Origin: Oxalobacteraceae bacterium | GTDB taxonomy: Bacteria > Pseudomonadota > Gammaproteobacteria > Burkholderiales > Burkholderiaceae_D | Direction: 5' to 3' | Length of the DNA: 16,289 bases | NCBI GenBank assembly: GCA_947446335.1 | Contig: CANFGA010000017.1 | Span: forward strand, 1-16,289 | Shown here: piece after piece, positions 7,711 through 14,271 of the stretch | Position numbering within the stretch: position 1 is the first letter of the stretch | Layout of the letters: every line of letters begins with the position of its first letter | Notes under the pieces: model-generated | Database searches by the model: none | The model's input: the letters and a program-made list of their open reading frames with translations, nothing else | Told to the model about the DNA's origin: nothing | Translations under genes and position numbers: made by a program

Positions 7711-7765
7711 CATGGGTGGTCCGGGTTCTTTGTTTCCTGTGGGCCCATGTCGGGGGCCACCCATG
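7711..7765 (+). promoter_or_regulatory. Leader hairpin enclosing the Sel1 gene start codon
   Basis: Bases 7711-7722 (CATGGGTGGTCC) pair with 7754-7765 (GGGCCACCCATG): 12 pairs, one of them G-U, including a perfect 9-base inverted repeat. The 3' arm contains both the G-rich ribosome-binding candidate and the ATG at 7763. A competing stem, 7739-7746 with 7753-7760 (7 of 8 pairs), would free the ATG. A further small hairpin, CTGTC/GACAG, follows at 7779-7791. Confidence 0.55.
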
Positions 7766-8809
7766 CATGCTCGCAATCCTGTCAGGGACAGCTATCAAGT
7801 CTACGTCTGGTTTCGCCAGGCGGCAGAGCGTGGCGATCCCTATGCCCAGTTCAATCTAGGCCTGATGTACAAGAAGGGCGAGCGCATCGCCCGCAACGAT
7901 GAGCGCGCGTTTGCCTGGCTGAGCCGATCTGCGCTGCAAGGCATCGCCTACGCCCAGAACCACCTCGGCACCATGTACTATAACGGCCATGGCGTGGCCA
8001 AGAACGATGGCGAGGCCGCACACTGGTTTCGCTGCGCAGCCAATCAGGGCGACGCGTCGGCGCAGCAAAACCTGGGCAAAATGTACAAGAACGGGCGTGG
8101 CGTCGCGCAGAGCGATCGGCTGGCCCTGGCCTGGTTTTTCCGCGCCGCAGAACAAGGGGTGGCCAGCGCCCAGTCGCTGCTGGGAGAGGCTTATGCGCAC
8201 GGCTTGGGCGCGCCCAAAAATGCAGCGTTGGCGCTGGCCTGGTTTCGCAAGGCCGCGCTGCAAGGCGATGCGACGGGCCAGCGCCATCTCGCCTTGGCTT
8301 ACCAGAGCGGGACGGGCGTGATGCAAAGTCATAGCCAGGCGCTGGCCTGGTTTCGCCATGGCGCAGCGCAGGGCGATCCACTGGCCCAGCGCCAGCTGGG
8401 CATCGCTTATGCAGAAGGCCAAGGCGTGGCGCGAGACTCGTTGCGCGCCTATGCGTGGCTCGCGCGCGCGGCCGAACGCAACGATCCCGATGCCCAATGC
8501 GCTCTGGGTGGGATGCTGGCTCATGGGCAAGGAGTCAAGCAAGATGATGCGTTGGCCGTGTACTGGTATGGCAAGGCCGCCGAGCAAGGCCATGCGTCAG
8601 CCCAATACAAGCTCGGCAGGATGTACCATCGTGGCTGCGGCGTGGCCAAGGATGCCGTGCAATCCTACATGTGGATGTCGCTCGCTGCATCTGCCGGCCA
8701 TGAAGCGGCGCTCTGCAACCAGAGCGTGATCGCTTGCAAGATGACGCCGGCCGAGATCGAAGCGGCCAATCGCCTGTTGCTCAATTGGCGATTGGCGCAC
8801 CGCAGCTGA
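7763..8809 (+). CDS. Sel1-repeat (SLR, TPR-like) protein
   Basis: The 348-residue protein is almost entirely Sel1-like repeats: eight consecutive units of exactly 36 residues, each built on the pattern GDxxAQxxLGxMYxxGxGVxxxxxxAxxWFxxAAxQ, preceded by half a unit (VYVWFRQAAER). A short capping segment ends in WRLAHRS. Sel1 repeats form alpha-solenoids that scaffold protein contacts. No signal peptide, lipobox or membrane segment is visible, so it is probably cytosolic. No enzymatic domain is present. The frame is open to 7703, with an in-frame ATG at 7712, but the predicted transcript begins near 7707. I therefore prefer ATG 7763, which has a G-rich stretch about six bases upstream. A nearly leaderless start at 7712 is the alternative. 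Its own promoter separates it from the exonuclease gene. Confidence 0.85.
   Translation: MHARNPVRDSYQVYVWFRQAAERGDPYAQFNLGLMYKKGERIARNDERAFAWLSRSALQGIAYAQNHLGTMYYNGHGVAKNDGEAAHWFRCAANQGDASAQQNLGKMYKNGRGVAQSDRLALAWFFRAAEQGVASAQSLLGEAYAHGLGAPKNAALALAWFRKAALQGDATGQRHLALAYQSGTGVMQSHSQALAWFRHGAAQGDPLAQRQLGIAYAEGQGVARDSLRAYAWLARAAERNDPDAQCALGGMLAHGQGVKQDDALAVYWYGKAAEQGHASAQYKLGRMYHRGCGVAKDAVQSYMWMSLAASAGHEAALCNQSVIACKMTPAEIEAANRLLLNWRLAHRS
7832..8695 (+). repeat. Eight tandem 108-base Sel1-repeat units
   Basis: Eight head-to-tail units of exactly 108 bases encode the eight 36-residue repeats without insertions or deletions. Near-identical stretches such as CTGGCCTGGTTTCGC recur at 108-base spacing in units 4 and 5, with a variant in unit 3, which points to duplication within the gene. 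Confidence 0.9.
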
Positions 8810-8907
8810 TCGACATCGCTGGCTGCTCTGCTATTTCTCTCAAAAAATTGTTTTTCTTCAACATCAAGCCACAATCGCGCTATCATTCATCGAGGCGCAA
8901 GCCATGC

Positions 8908-8946
8908 CGATGGCGCCTGATACCCTACCCGACATCAGGCGCATCG
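8908..8946. repeat. Inverted repeat upstream of the prolyl oligopeptidase gene
   Basis: GCGCCTGAT (8913-8921) and ATCAGGCGC (8934-8942) form a perfect 9-bp stem around a 12-base loop. Four more pairs (CGAT/ATCG) extend it across one bulged G at 8912. No T run follows. It could be the end signal of the Sel1 gene, a leader hairpin of the peptidase gene, or an operator. Confidence 0.6.
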
Positions 8947-8982
8947 ATTCCCGAAGTTATTGATCGATGATGCGGAAAAACC

Positions 8983-11178
8983 ATGCAATTGAAACGTGCG
9001 TCCATTTTATTGAGTCTGGTTGCTGGCTTGAACGCCGAGGCGCTGGCGCAAGGCTGCGCTGCCTCTGGCACTGCCACTATCTATCCAGTGAGCAAGATGG
9101 TCGATCAGCAAGACAATTACCACGGCGTGCAAGTGGCCGATCCCTATCGCTGGCTCGAAGATGCCAACAGCGTCGAGACCGGGGCCTGGGTCGCTGCGCA
9201 AAACAAGCTGACGCAATCCTATCTGGCGCAAATACCACGCCGCGACGCGATCAGGGCGCGCCTGACCAAGCTGTGGAATTACGAGCGATTCAGCGTGCCC
9301 TTCAAGGAAGGCGGGCGCTATTTCTACAGCCGCAACGACGGCTTGCAAAACCAGGCCGCGCTCTACACGCTGACAGCGCTCGACGCCGAACCGCGCCTGT
9401 TGCTGGATCCGAACACATTGGCCGTCGATGGCACCGTCGCGCTGGCCGGCACCGCCGTCAGTCCTGATGGAAAATACCTCGCTTACGGCACTGCAGCCTC
9501 CGGTTCCGACTGGAACCAGTGGCGGGTGCGCGACATCGCCAGCGGCCAGGACCTGGCAGACAAGCTGGAATGGGTCAAGTTTTCTGGCGCGTCGTGGACC
9601 AAGGATAGTCGGGGCTTCTTTTACAGCCGCTACGATGCGCCGCAACAGGCAACCAGGCTGGCAGACATCAATTATTTCCAGAAGCTGTATTTCCACAAGG
9701 TCGGCACCGAGCAAGAGCGCGATGTGCTGGTCTACGACCGTGCGGACCAGAAGGAATGGGGGTTTTCAGGACAGGTCAGCGACGATGGCGCTTATCTGAT
9801 CGTCACCGCGTCGCAGGGTACGGCGCGCCAGAATCGCGTGTTTTTCCAGGACTTGAGCAAAAAAGAGAGCAAGGTCGCAGGATTGCTCGAAGGATTCGAT
9901 GCAGCCTATGAATTCATCGACAATGACGGCCCGGTATTGCTGTTTCGTACCGATAACAAGGCATCCAGGGGCCGCATCGTGGCCATCGATACGCGCCAGC
10001 CTGGCGTCGACAATTGGCAAGAAATCGTGCCTGAAGCAGCCCAGACGCTGGTATCGGCCAACGTCATCAACGGCCAATTGCTGGTCAATTACCTGTCCGA
10101 TGCGCATAGCCAGGTCAAGCTGTTCGATCTCGGCGGCAAGCTGCTGCGCGAGATCGCTTTGCCCGGCATCGGTTCGGTCGCTGGTTTTGGCGGCAAGCGC
10201 GGCGACACCGAGACGTTCTATTCCTACACCAGCTTCACGACACCTTCCACGATCTACCGCCATGACATGATCAAAGGCGAGAGCAGCGTCTACCGCCAGC
10301 CGGTCGTCGATGTCGATCCGGATGCCTTCGAGACGCGCCAGCAATTTTTCACCAGCGGCGACGGGACTCGGGTGCCGATGTTCATCGTCTCGAAAAAGGG
10401 GCTCAAGTTCGATGGCACGAATCCGACCTATCTGTATGGCTATGGCGGCTTCGACATTTCGCTCACGCCCGGCTTTTCAGTGGCCAATCTGGCCTGGCTG
10501 GAAATGGGCGGCGTCTATGTGATGGCCAACCTGCGCGGCGGCGGCGAGTATGGCGAAGCCTGGCATCAGGGCGGCACCAAGTTGCAAAAGCAAAACGTGT
10601 TCGACGACTTCATCGGGGCCGCAGAATGGCTGATCGCTAACAAGGTGACCTCGCCGGCCAAGCTGGCGATCGGCGGTGGCAGCAATGGCGGCTTGCTGGT
10701 CGGTGCAGTCATGACTCAGCGCCCGGAATTGTTTGCCGCAGCGATCCCCCAGGTCGGTGTGCTGGACATGCTGCGCTTTCACAAATTCACGATCGGCTGG
10801 GCCTGGACCTCGGACTACGGTTCGTCCGAGAATGCCGATGAATTCAAGGCCCTGATCAAGTATTCACCGCTGCATAACCTGAAGCCGGGCACATGCTATC
10901 CAGCTACGTTGATCACGACCGCCGATCACGACGATCGGGTCGTGCCGGCGCACAGCTTCAAGTTCGCCGCTGCAGCGCAGGCGGCGCAGGGCGGCTCGAA
11001 GCCGGTCTTGATCCGCATCGATGTCAAGGCTGGCCACGGCGCCGGCAAGCCGACGGCCAAGCAGATCGATGAGGTGGCAGATCGTTGGGGTTTCCTGACG
11101 CGCGCGCTGAACATGGCTCCTGTCGCATCGCCAGCATCGCAGTCAGCCTCACAAGCGGCCAAGGTCACGGCGCAATAA
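8983..11178 (+). CDS. Prolyl oligopeptidase (S9A serine peptidase), exported
   Basis: The 731-residue protein is an S9A prolyl oligopeptidase, which cleaves short peptides after proline. A Sec-type signal peptide (MQLKRASILLSLVAGL..., cleavage near ALAQ) predicts a periplasmic location. The N-terminal part has VADPYRWLED and the beta-propeller. The C-terminal hydrolase domain has YGYGGFDISLTPGF, NLRGGGEYGEAWHQGG and the nucleophile motif GGGSNGG with Ser567. DHDDRVVP supplies the catalytic Asp650 and the substrate-binding Arg652, and KAGHGAG supplies His685, so the triad is complete. Length fits the family. The last 20 residues are an Ala/Ser-rich tail. The start is set by the signal peptide, with GGA about six bases upstream. 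It seems to be a single-gene unit, converging with the regulator gene downstream. Confidence 0.93.
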   Translation: MQLKRASILLSLVAGLNAEALAQGCAASGTATIYPVSKMVDQQDNYHGVQVADPYRWLEDANSVETGAWVAAQNKLTQSYLAQIPRRDAIRARLTKLWNYERFSVPFKEGGRYFYSRNDGLQNQAALYTLTALDAEPRLLLDPNTLAVDGTVALAGTAVSPDGKYLAYGTAASGSDWNQWRVRDIASGQDLADKLEWVKFSGASWTKDSRGFFYSRYDAPQQATRLADINYFQKLYFHKVGTEQERDVLVYDRADQKEWGFSGQVSDDGAYLIVTASQGTARQNRVFFQDLSKKESKVAGLLEGFDAAYEFIDNDGPVLLFRTDNKASRGRIVAIDTRQPGVDNWQEIVPEAAQTLVSANVINGQLLVNYLSDAHSQVKLFDLGGKLLREIALPGIGSVAGFGGKRGDTETFYSYTSFTTPSTIYRHDMIKGESSVYRQPVVDVDPDAFETRQQFFTSGDGTRVPMFIVSKKGLKFDGTNPTYLYGYGGFDISLTPGFSVANLAWLEMGGVYVMANLRGGGEYGEAWHQGGTKLQKQNVFDDFIGAAEWLIANKVTSPAKLAIGGGSNGGLLVGAVMTQRPELFAAAIPQVGVLDMLRFHKFTIGWAWTSDYGSSENADEFKALIKYSPLHNLKPGTCYPATLITTADHDDRVVPAHSFKFAAAAQAAQGGSKPVLIRIDVKAGHGAGKPTAKQIDEVADRWGFLTRALNMAPVASPASQSASQAAKVTAQ

Positions 11179-11197
11179 TGATGCAATAATCACGGAG

Positions 11198-11220
11198 CGA
11201 GCGCAGCAGGCATCCGCTCG
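11198..11220. terminator. Possible bidirectional terminator between convergent genes
   Basis: CGAGCG and CGCTCG form a perfect 6-bp stem around an 11-base loop in the 52 bases between the converging peptidase and regulator genes. The downstream T content is modest (TCTTCC), so the call is tentative. Confidence 0.4.
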
Positions 11221-11230
11221 TCTTCCATCT

Positions 11231-11812
11231 TCAGCGGTGGATCACGACCAGCAAGGCCTTCGCTTCGGTCTTGCCGGGATTGCGCAGCGCATGCGGCACA
11301 TCGGCCGGGTAGCGCGCAGTCGCGCCTGCCTTGACCTTTTTCTTGGCCGTGCCCACTTCCAGTTCCATCGCACCGTTCAACAGCGTCAAGTGTTCTGCAG
11401 TGCCCGGGTCGTGCGGCTGCGACACCAGTTCACCGCCGGGCGCCAGCGTGAGTTCATACCATTCATATTTTCCAGCCAGTTCCATCGGCCCCAGGATGCG
11501 CAGCACGTAGCCGGCATGGGTGCCAGGCAGCGTCGGGGTTTCGTGCGCCTCTAACAGCCGGATCGTGTCGACGGCTTTTTGCTGGTTCGACAGCAATTCG
11601 CCGATCTCCACTCCCAGCGCATTGGCCAGGCGCCACGTGATGGCAATGGTCGGATTGGCTTTTTCCCGCTCTATCTGCGACAACATCGATTTCGAGACCC
11701 CGGCGACCCGCGACAAGTCTTCCAGCGTCAAGCCGCGCGCCAGGCGCAGCCGCTGCAGCGTGGCGCCGACTTCGGGTGGTGCATTGCTAGCTATGATTTT
11801 CATGGTTTCCAT
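11231..11812 (-). CDS. XRE-family regulator with C-terminal cupin domain
   Basis: The 193-residue protein has an N-terminal helix-turn-helix of the XRE/Cro type (about residues 14-70: LQRLRLARGLTLEDLSRVAG, then SKSMLSQIEREKANPTI) and a C-terminal cupin domain (about 110-190: YELTLAPGGELVSQPHDPGTAEHLTLLNG and ARYPADVPHALRN). This layout is typical of small metabolite-sensing regulators. It is divergent from kbl and the threonine dehydrogenase gene, so it probably controls threonine-to-glycine catabolism and itself. The ligand is not deducible. Start choice: ATG at 11812 or 11803 are both possible. 11803 has a weak GGA, and the -10-like TATAAT at 11811-11816 would make it almost leaderless. The frame stays open to 11908, but that extension reads as non-protein-like. 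The gene converges on the prolyl oligopeptidase. Confidence 0.85.
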   Translation of the reverse strand: METMKIIASNAPPEVGATLQRLRLARGLTLEDLSRVAGVSKSMLSQIEREKANPTIAITWRLANALGVEIGELLSNQQKAVDTIRLLEAHETPTLPGTHAGYVLRILGPMELAGKYEWYELTLAPGGELVSQPHDPGTAEHLTLLNGAMELEVGTAKKKVKAGATARYPADVPHALRNPGKTEAKALLVVIHR

Positions 11813-11840
11813 TATATTGGATATTGATTCGATATAATGG
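11809..11840. promoter_or_regulatory. Palindromic operator/promoter between regulator and kbl
   Basis: The 9-base arms CCATTATAT (11809-11817) and ATATAATGG (11832-11840) are perfect inverted copies, 23 bases apart start to start, about two helical turns. Each arm contains TATAAT oriented outward: leftward at 11811-11816 and rightward at 11833-11838. No good -35 boxes are visible. This fits a dimeric regulator binding over two divergent promoters. Confidence 0.6.
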
Positions 11841-11953
11841 AAAATATGATGTATTATGAAAAAAATGCAGGCGTCAAACACGTTGACTTTGTGCGCGCCT
11901 TGAACCAAAAAGCTGGTCTATCCAGGCTGGCACCACCATCCCACGAGGATTTC

Positions 11954-13168
11954 ATGAAACCACAAGCAAGCCATCCCTTTTTCGACGATCTGCAAAAAAA
12001 CCTGGACCAATTGCGCGCGCAAGGCTTGTACAAGCAAGAGCGCGTGCTGGCCTCGCGCCAGGGTGCGCAGGTACTGTGCGACGATGGCCGCAGCTTGATC
12101 AACATGTGCGCCAATAATTATCTGGGCTTGTCGGGCGACTTGCAAACCCAGCAGGCAGCGATCGCGGCGACCGAGCAATATGGCTATGGCTTGTCGTCGG
12201 TGCGCTTCATCTGCGGCACCCAGACCGTGCACAAGCAGCTCGAACAGGCGATCTCGAACTTTCTCGGCACTGAAGATACCATTTTGTACGCTGCCGCATT
12301 CGACGCCAATGGCGGCCTGTTCGAGCCGCTGTTCGACGAGCACGATGCGATCATCTCCGATGCGCTGAACCATGCCTCGATCATCGACGGCATTCGCCTG
12401 TGCAAGGCGAGCCGCTACCGCTATCTGCACAACGACATGGCGGACCTGGAAGTGCAGTTGCAAGCGGCGCAAGCGGCCGGCAAGCGCCATGTCGTCATCG
12501 CCACCGATGGCGTGTTCTCGATGGATGGCACGATCGCCCAACTCGACAAGATCTGCGACCTGGCGCAGCGCTACGGAGCTCTGGTCATGATCGACGAATG
12601 CCACGCCTCGGGCGTGCTGGGCGCGACCGGGCGCGGCACCCATGAACACCACCATGTGATGGGTCGGGTCGACATCATCACCGGCACGCTGGGCAAGGCG
12701 CTGGGCGGCGCGATGGGCGGTTTTACCTCGGCGCGCAAGGAAGTCATTGCGATGCTGCGCCAGAAATCGCGCCCTTACTTGTTTTCCAATACGCTGGCGC
12801 CAGCGATCGCCGGCGCCTCGCTGTCGGTGCTCGAGCGTCTGTCGACATCGACCGAACTGCGCGACCGTTTGCATGAGAACACGGCGTATTTCCGCAGCGC
12901 CGTCGCCAGCCTGGGCTTCACGATCAAGCCGGGCACGCACCCGGTGGTGCCGGTCATGCTGTTCGACGCGCAGGTGGCCCAGGCTTTCGCGGCGCGCCTG
13001 TATGAGCTGGGCGTGCTGGTGACCGGCTTCTTTTATCCGGTAGTGGCGATGGGGCAGGCCAGGGTACGGGTGCAACTGTCGGCTGCGCATACGCGCGAGC
13101 AGTTGGACCTGGTGCTGGCGGCGTTCGGCCAGGCCGGGCGTGAACTCGGTTTGCTGGAGCAAGCATGA
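11954..13168 (+). CDS. kbl: Glycine C-acetyltransferase (2-amino-3-ketobutyrate CoA ligase)
   Basis: This is a PLP-dependent alpha-oxoamine synthase that splits 2-amino-3-ketobutyrate with CoA into glycine and acetyl-CoA, the second step of threonine catabolism. The 404 residues match the E. coli length (398). Visible motifs are INMCANNYLGL, YGLSSVRFICGTQ, SDALNHASIIDGIRLCKA, ATDGVFSMDG, MIDECHASGVLG (PLP-binding Asp) and ITGTLGKALGGAMGG, with the Schiff-base lysine at residue 248. GTHPVVPVML and GFFYPVV follow. The ATG at 11954 is preceded by GAGGA 4 bases upstream and aligns with the family N-terminus. The frame is open to an ATG at 11837 inside the operator arm; the 39 extra residues look unrelated to the fold. 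The stop overlaps the next gene by four bases (ATGA). Confidence 0.95.
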   Translation: MKPQASHPFFDDLQKNLDQLRAQGLYKQERVLASRQGAQVLCDDGRSLINMCANNYLGLSGDLQTQQAAIAATEQYGYGLSSVRFICGTQTVHKQLEQAISNFLGTEDTILYAAAFDANGGLFEPLFDEHDAIISDALNHASIIDGIRLCKASRYRYLHNDMADLEVQLQAAQAAGKRHVVIATDGVFSMDGTIAQLDKICDLAQRYGALVMIDECHASGVLGATGRGTHEHHHVMGRVDIITGTLGKALGGAMGGFTSARKEVIAMLRQKSRPYLFSNTLAPAIAGASLSVLERLSTSTELRDRLHENTAYFRSAVASLGFTIKPGTHPVVPVMLFDAQVAQAFAARLYELGVLVTGFFYPVVAMGQARVRVQLSAAHTREQLDLVLAAFGQAGRELGLLEQA

Positions 13169-14136
13169 GCGCGCATACCCAGGAATGCATCCTCGTCATC
13201 GGCGCCAATGGCCAGATCGGCAGCGAACTGGTCAGCGCGCTGGCCGAGCAGCACGGCGTTGACAATGTGATCGCCGCCGACATCGGCAGCTGCAATCTGT
13301 ATCAGGCGGCGCGCTATGTCAGGCTCGACGTGCTGGATCGGGATGGCTTGCGGCAAATCGTCGCCGCCGAGGGCATCACGCAGGTCTATCAATTGGCGGC
13401 GATGCTGTCGGCCAGCGGCGAGCAAGCACCATTGAAGGCGTGGACGCTGAACATGGATGGGCTGCTCAACATCCTCGAAGTGGCGCGCGAGCGCGGCGCG
13501 GCAGGCCAGCCGCTGCGCGTGTTCTGGCCATCGTCGATCGCCGCATTCGGACCCAGCACGCCGGCGCGCAACACGCCGCAAATCACCGTGATGGATCCGA
13601 GCACGATCTATGGCATCAGCAAATTGGCCGGCGAGCGCCTGTGCGAATATTATTTTTCAAAATACGGCGTCGACGTGCGCAGCATCCGCTATCCGGGCAT
13701 CATCAGTTACAAATCGCCACCCGGAGGTGGTACCACCGATTACGCGATCGCCATTTTTCACGCCGCGCTGCGCGGCGAGCACTATCCATGCTTCCTCGCT
13801 GCCGACACCACGCTGCCGATGATTTACATGGCTGACGCGATCCGCGCAACCCTGCTCTTGATGGCTGCGCCAGCGGCCAGCATCACGATCCGCTCGGCTT
13901 ACAATGTCGCCGGCCTGTCGTTCAATCCGGCCCAGTTGGCGCAAGCAATCCGCGCCGTGCTGCCGGACTTCGAGATTGCCTATGCGCCCGACAGCCGCCA
14001 GGCGATCGCCGCCACCTGGCCACAGAGCCTCGATGACGCTTGCGCCAGGCGCGACTGGGGCTGGCAAGCCGGCATTGGACTGGAGCAACTGGTGGCCGAC
14101 ATGCTGGACCATGTTGCGGTAGCCGAGGTGGCTTGA
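13165..14136 (+). CDS. tdh: L-threonine 3-dehydrogenase, short-chain (SDR) type
   Basis: The 323-residue extended short-chain dehydrogenase has an NAD-binding GANGQIGSEL (Gly13, Gly16, Gly19), a QLAAMLSASGE segment, PSSIAAFGPSTPARNTPQ (catalytic Ser near 123-124) and YGISK (Tyr149, Lys153). RSIRYPGIIS, PGGGTTDYAIAIFHAAL and LPMIYMADAIRATLLL follow. These longer motifs mark the SDR-type L-threonine dehydrogenase known from Cupriavidus, Flavobacterium and animals, not the zinc-dependent alcohol-dehydrogenase-like Tdh of E. coli. It oxidises threonine to 2-amino-3-ketobutyrate, the substrate of the preceding KBL. Its ATG overlaps the kbl stop, so the two are translationally coupled. A general NAD-dependent epimerase is the alternative, made unlikely by motifs and context. 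Confidence 0.9.
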   Translation: MSAHTQECILVIGANGQIGSELVSALAEQHGVDNVIAADIGSCNLYQAARYVRLDVLDRDGLRQIVAAEGITQVYQLAAMLSASGEQAPLKAWTLNMDGLLNILEVARERGAAGQPLRVFWPSSIAAFGPSTPARNTPQITVMDPSTIYGISKLAGERLCEYYFSKYGVDVRSIRYPGIISYKSPPGGGTTDYAIAIFHAALRGEHYPCFLAADTTLPMIYMADAIRATLLLMAAPAASITIRSAYNVAGLSFNPAQLAQAIRAVLPDFEIAYAPDSRQAIAATWPQSLDDACARRDWGWQAGIGLEQLVADMLDHVAVAEVA

Positions 14137-14178
14137 CGGCAAAGCGGGGTGCAGGTCGCAGGAGCGCGCCGGGCGCAC

Positions 14179-14184
14179 TATAAT
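14179..14184 (+). promoter_or_regulatory. Candidate -10 element upstream of thrC
   Basis: A perfect TATAAT lies 88 bases before the thrC ATG, in the 135-base gap after the dehydrogenase gene. No matching -35 was seen at 16-18 bases. A small hairpin (GGTGC, AAT, GCACC at 14213-14225) lies in the leader. thrC may therefore have its own promoter. Confidence 0.4.
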
Positions 14185-14271
14185 GTCGCCTGATCCTGTG
14201 AGCGCTCGATTTGGTGCAATGCACCCCGATCGACGCGCTCGACCGCCCTCAGACTACCGGACCCTACCATC

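Noticed and set aside
7832..8695. Regular 108-base repeats that could suggest a CRISPR-like or satellite array
   Set aside because: The units are coding Sel1 repeats in one continuous frame, with no conserved short repeat alternating with unique spacers.
5679..8809. ATPase, exonuclease and Sel1-repeat genes read as one three-gene defence island
   Set aside because: The Sel1 gene has its own promoter behind a T-run terminator, no defence-type effector or mobile element is present, and YegD-like proteins are common chromosomal genes.
8857..8886. Possible promoter TTCAAC with TATCAT before the peptidase gene
   Set aside because: The -35 matches only half the consensus and no other support is visible.
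11883..11911. TTGACT as a -35 box for kbl
   Set aside because: No acceptable -10 lies 16-18 bases downstream; the sequence there is CCAAAA-like.
11918..13162. A 414-codon open frame on the minus strand opposite kbl
   Set aside because: It is the antisense shadow of a GC-rich gene with clear kbl motifs on the plus strand; its product is Arg/His/Gln-rich with no recognisable fold.
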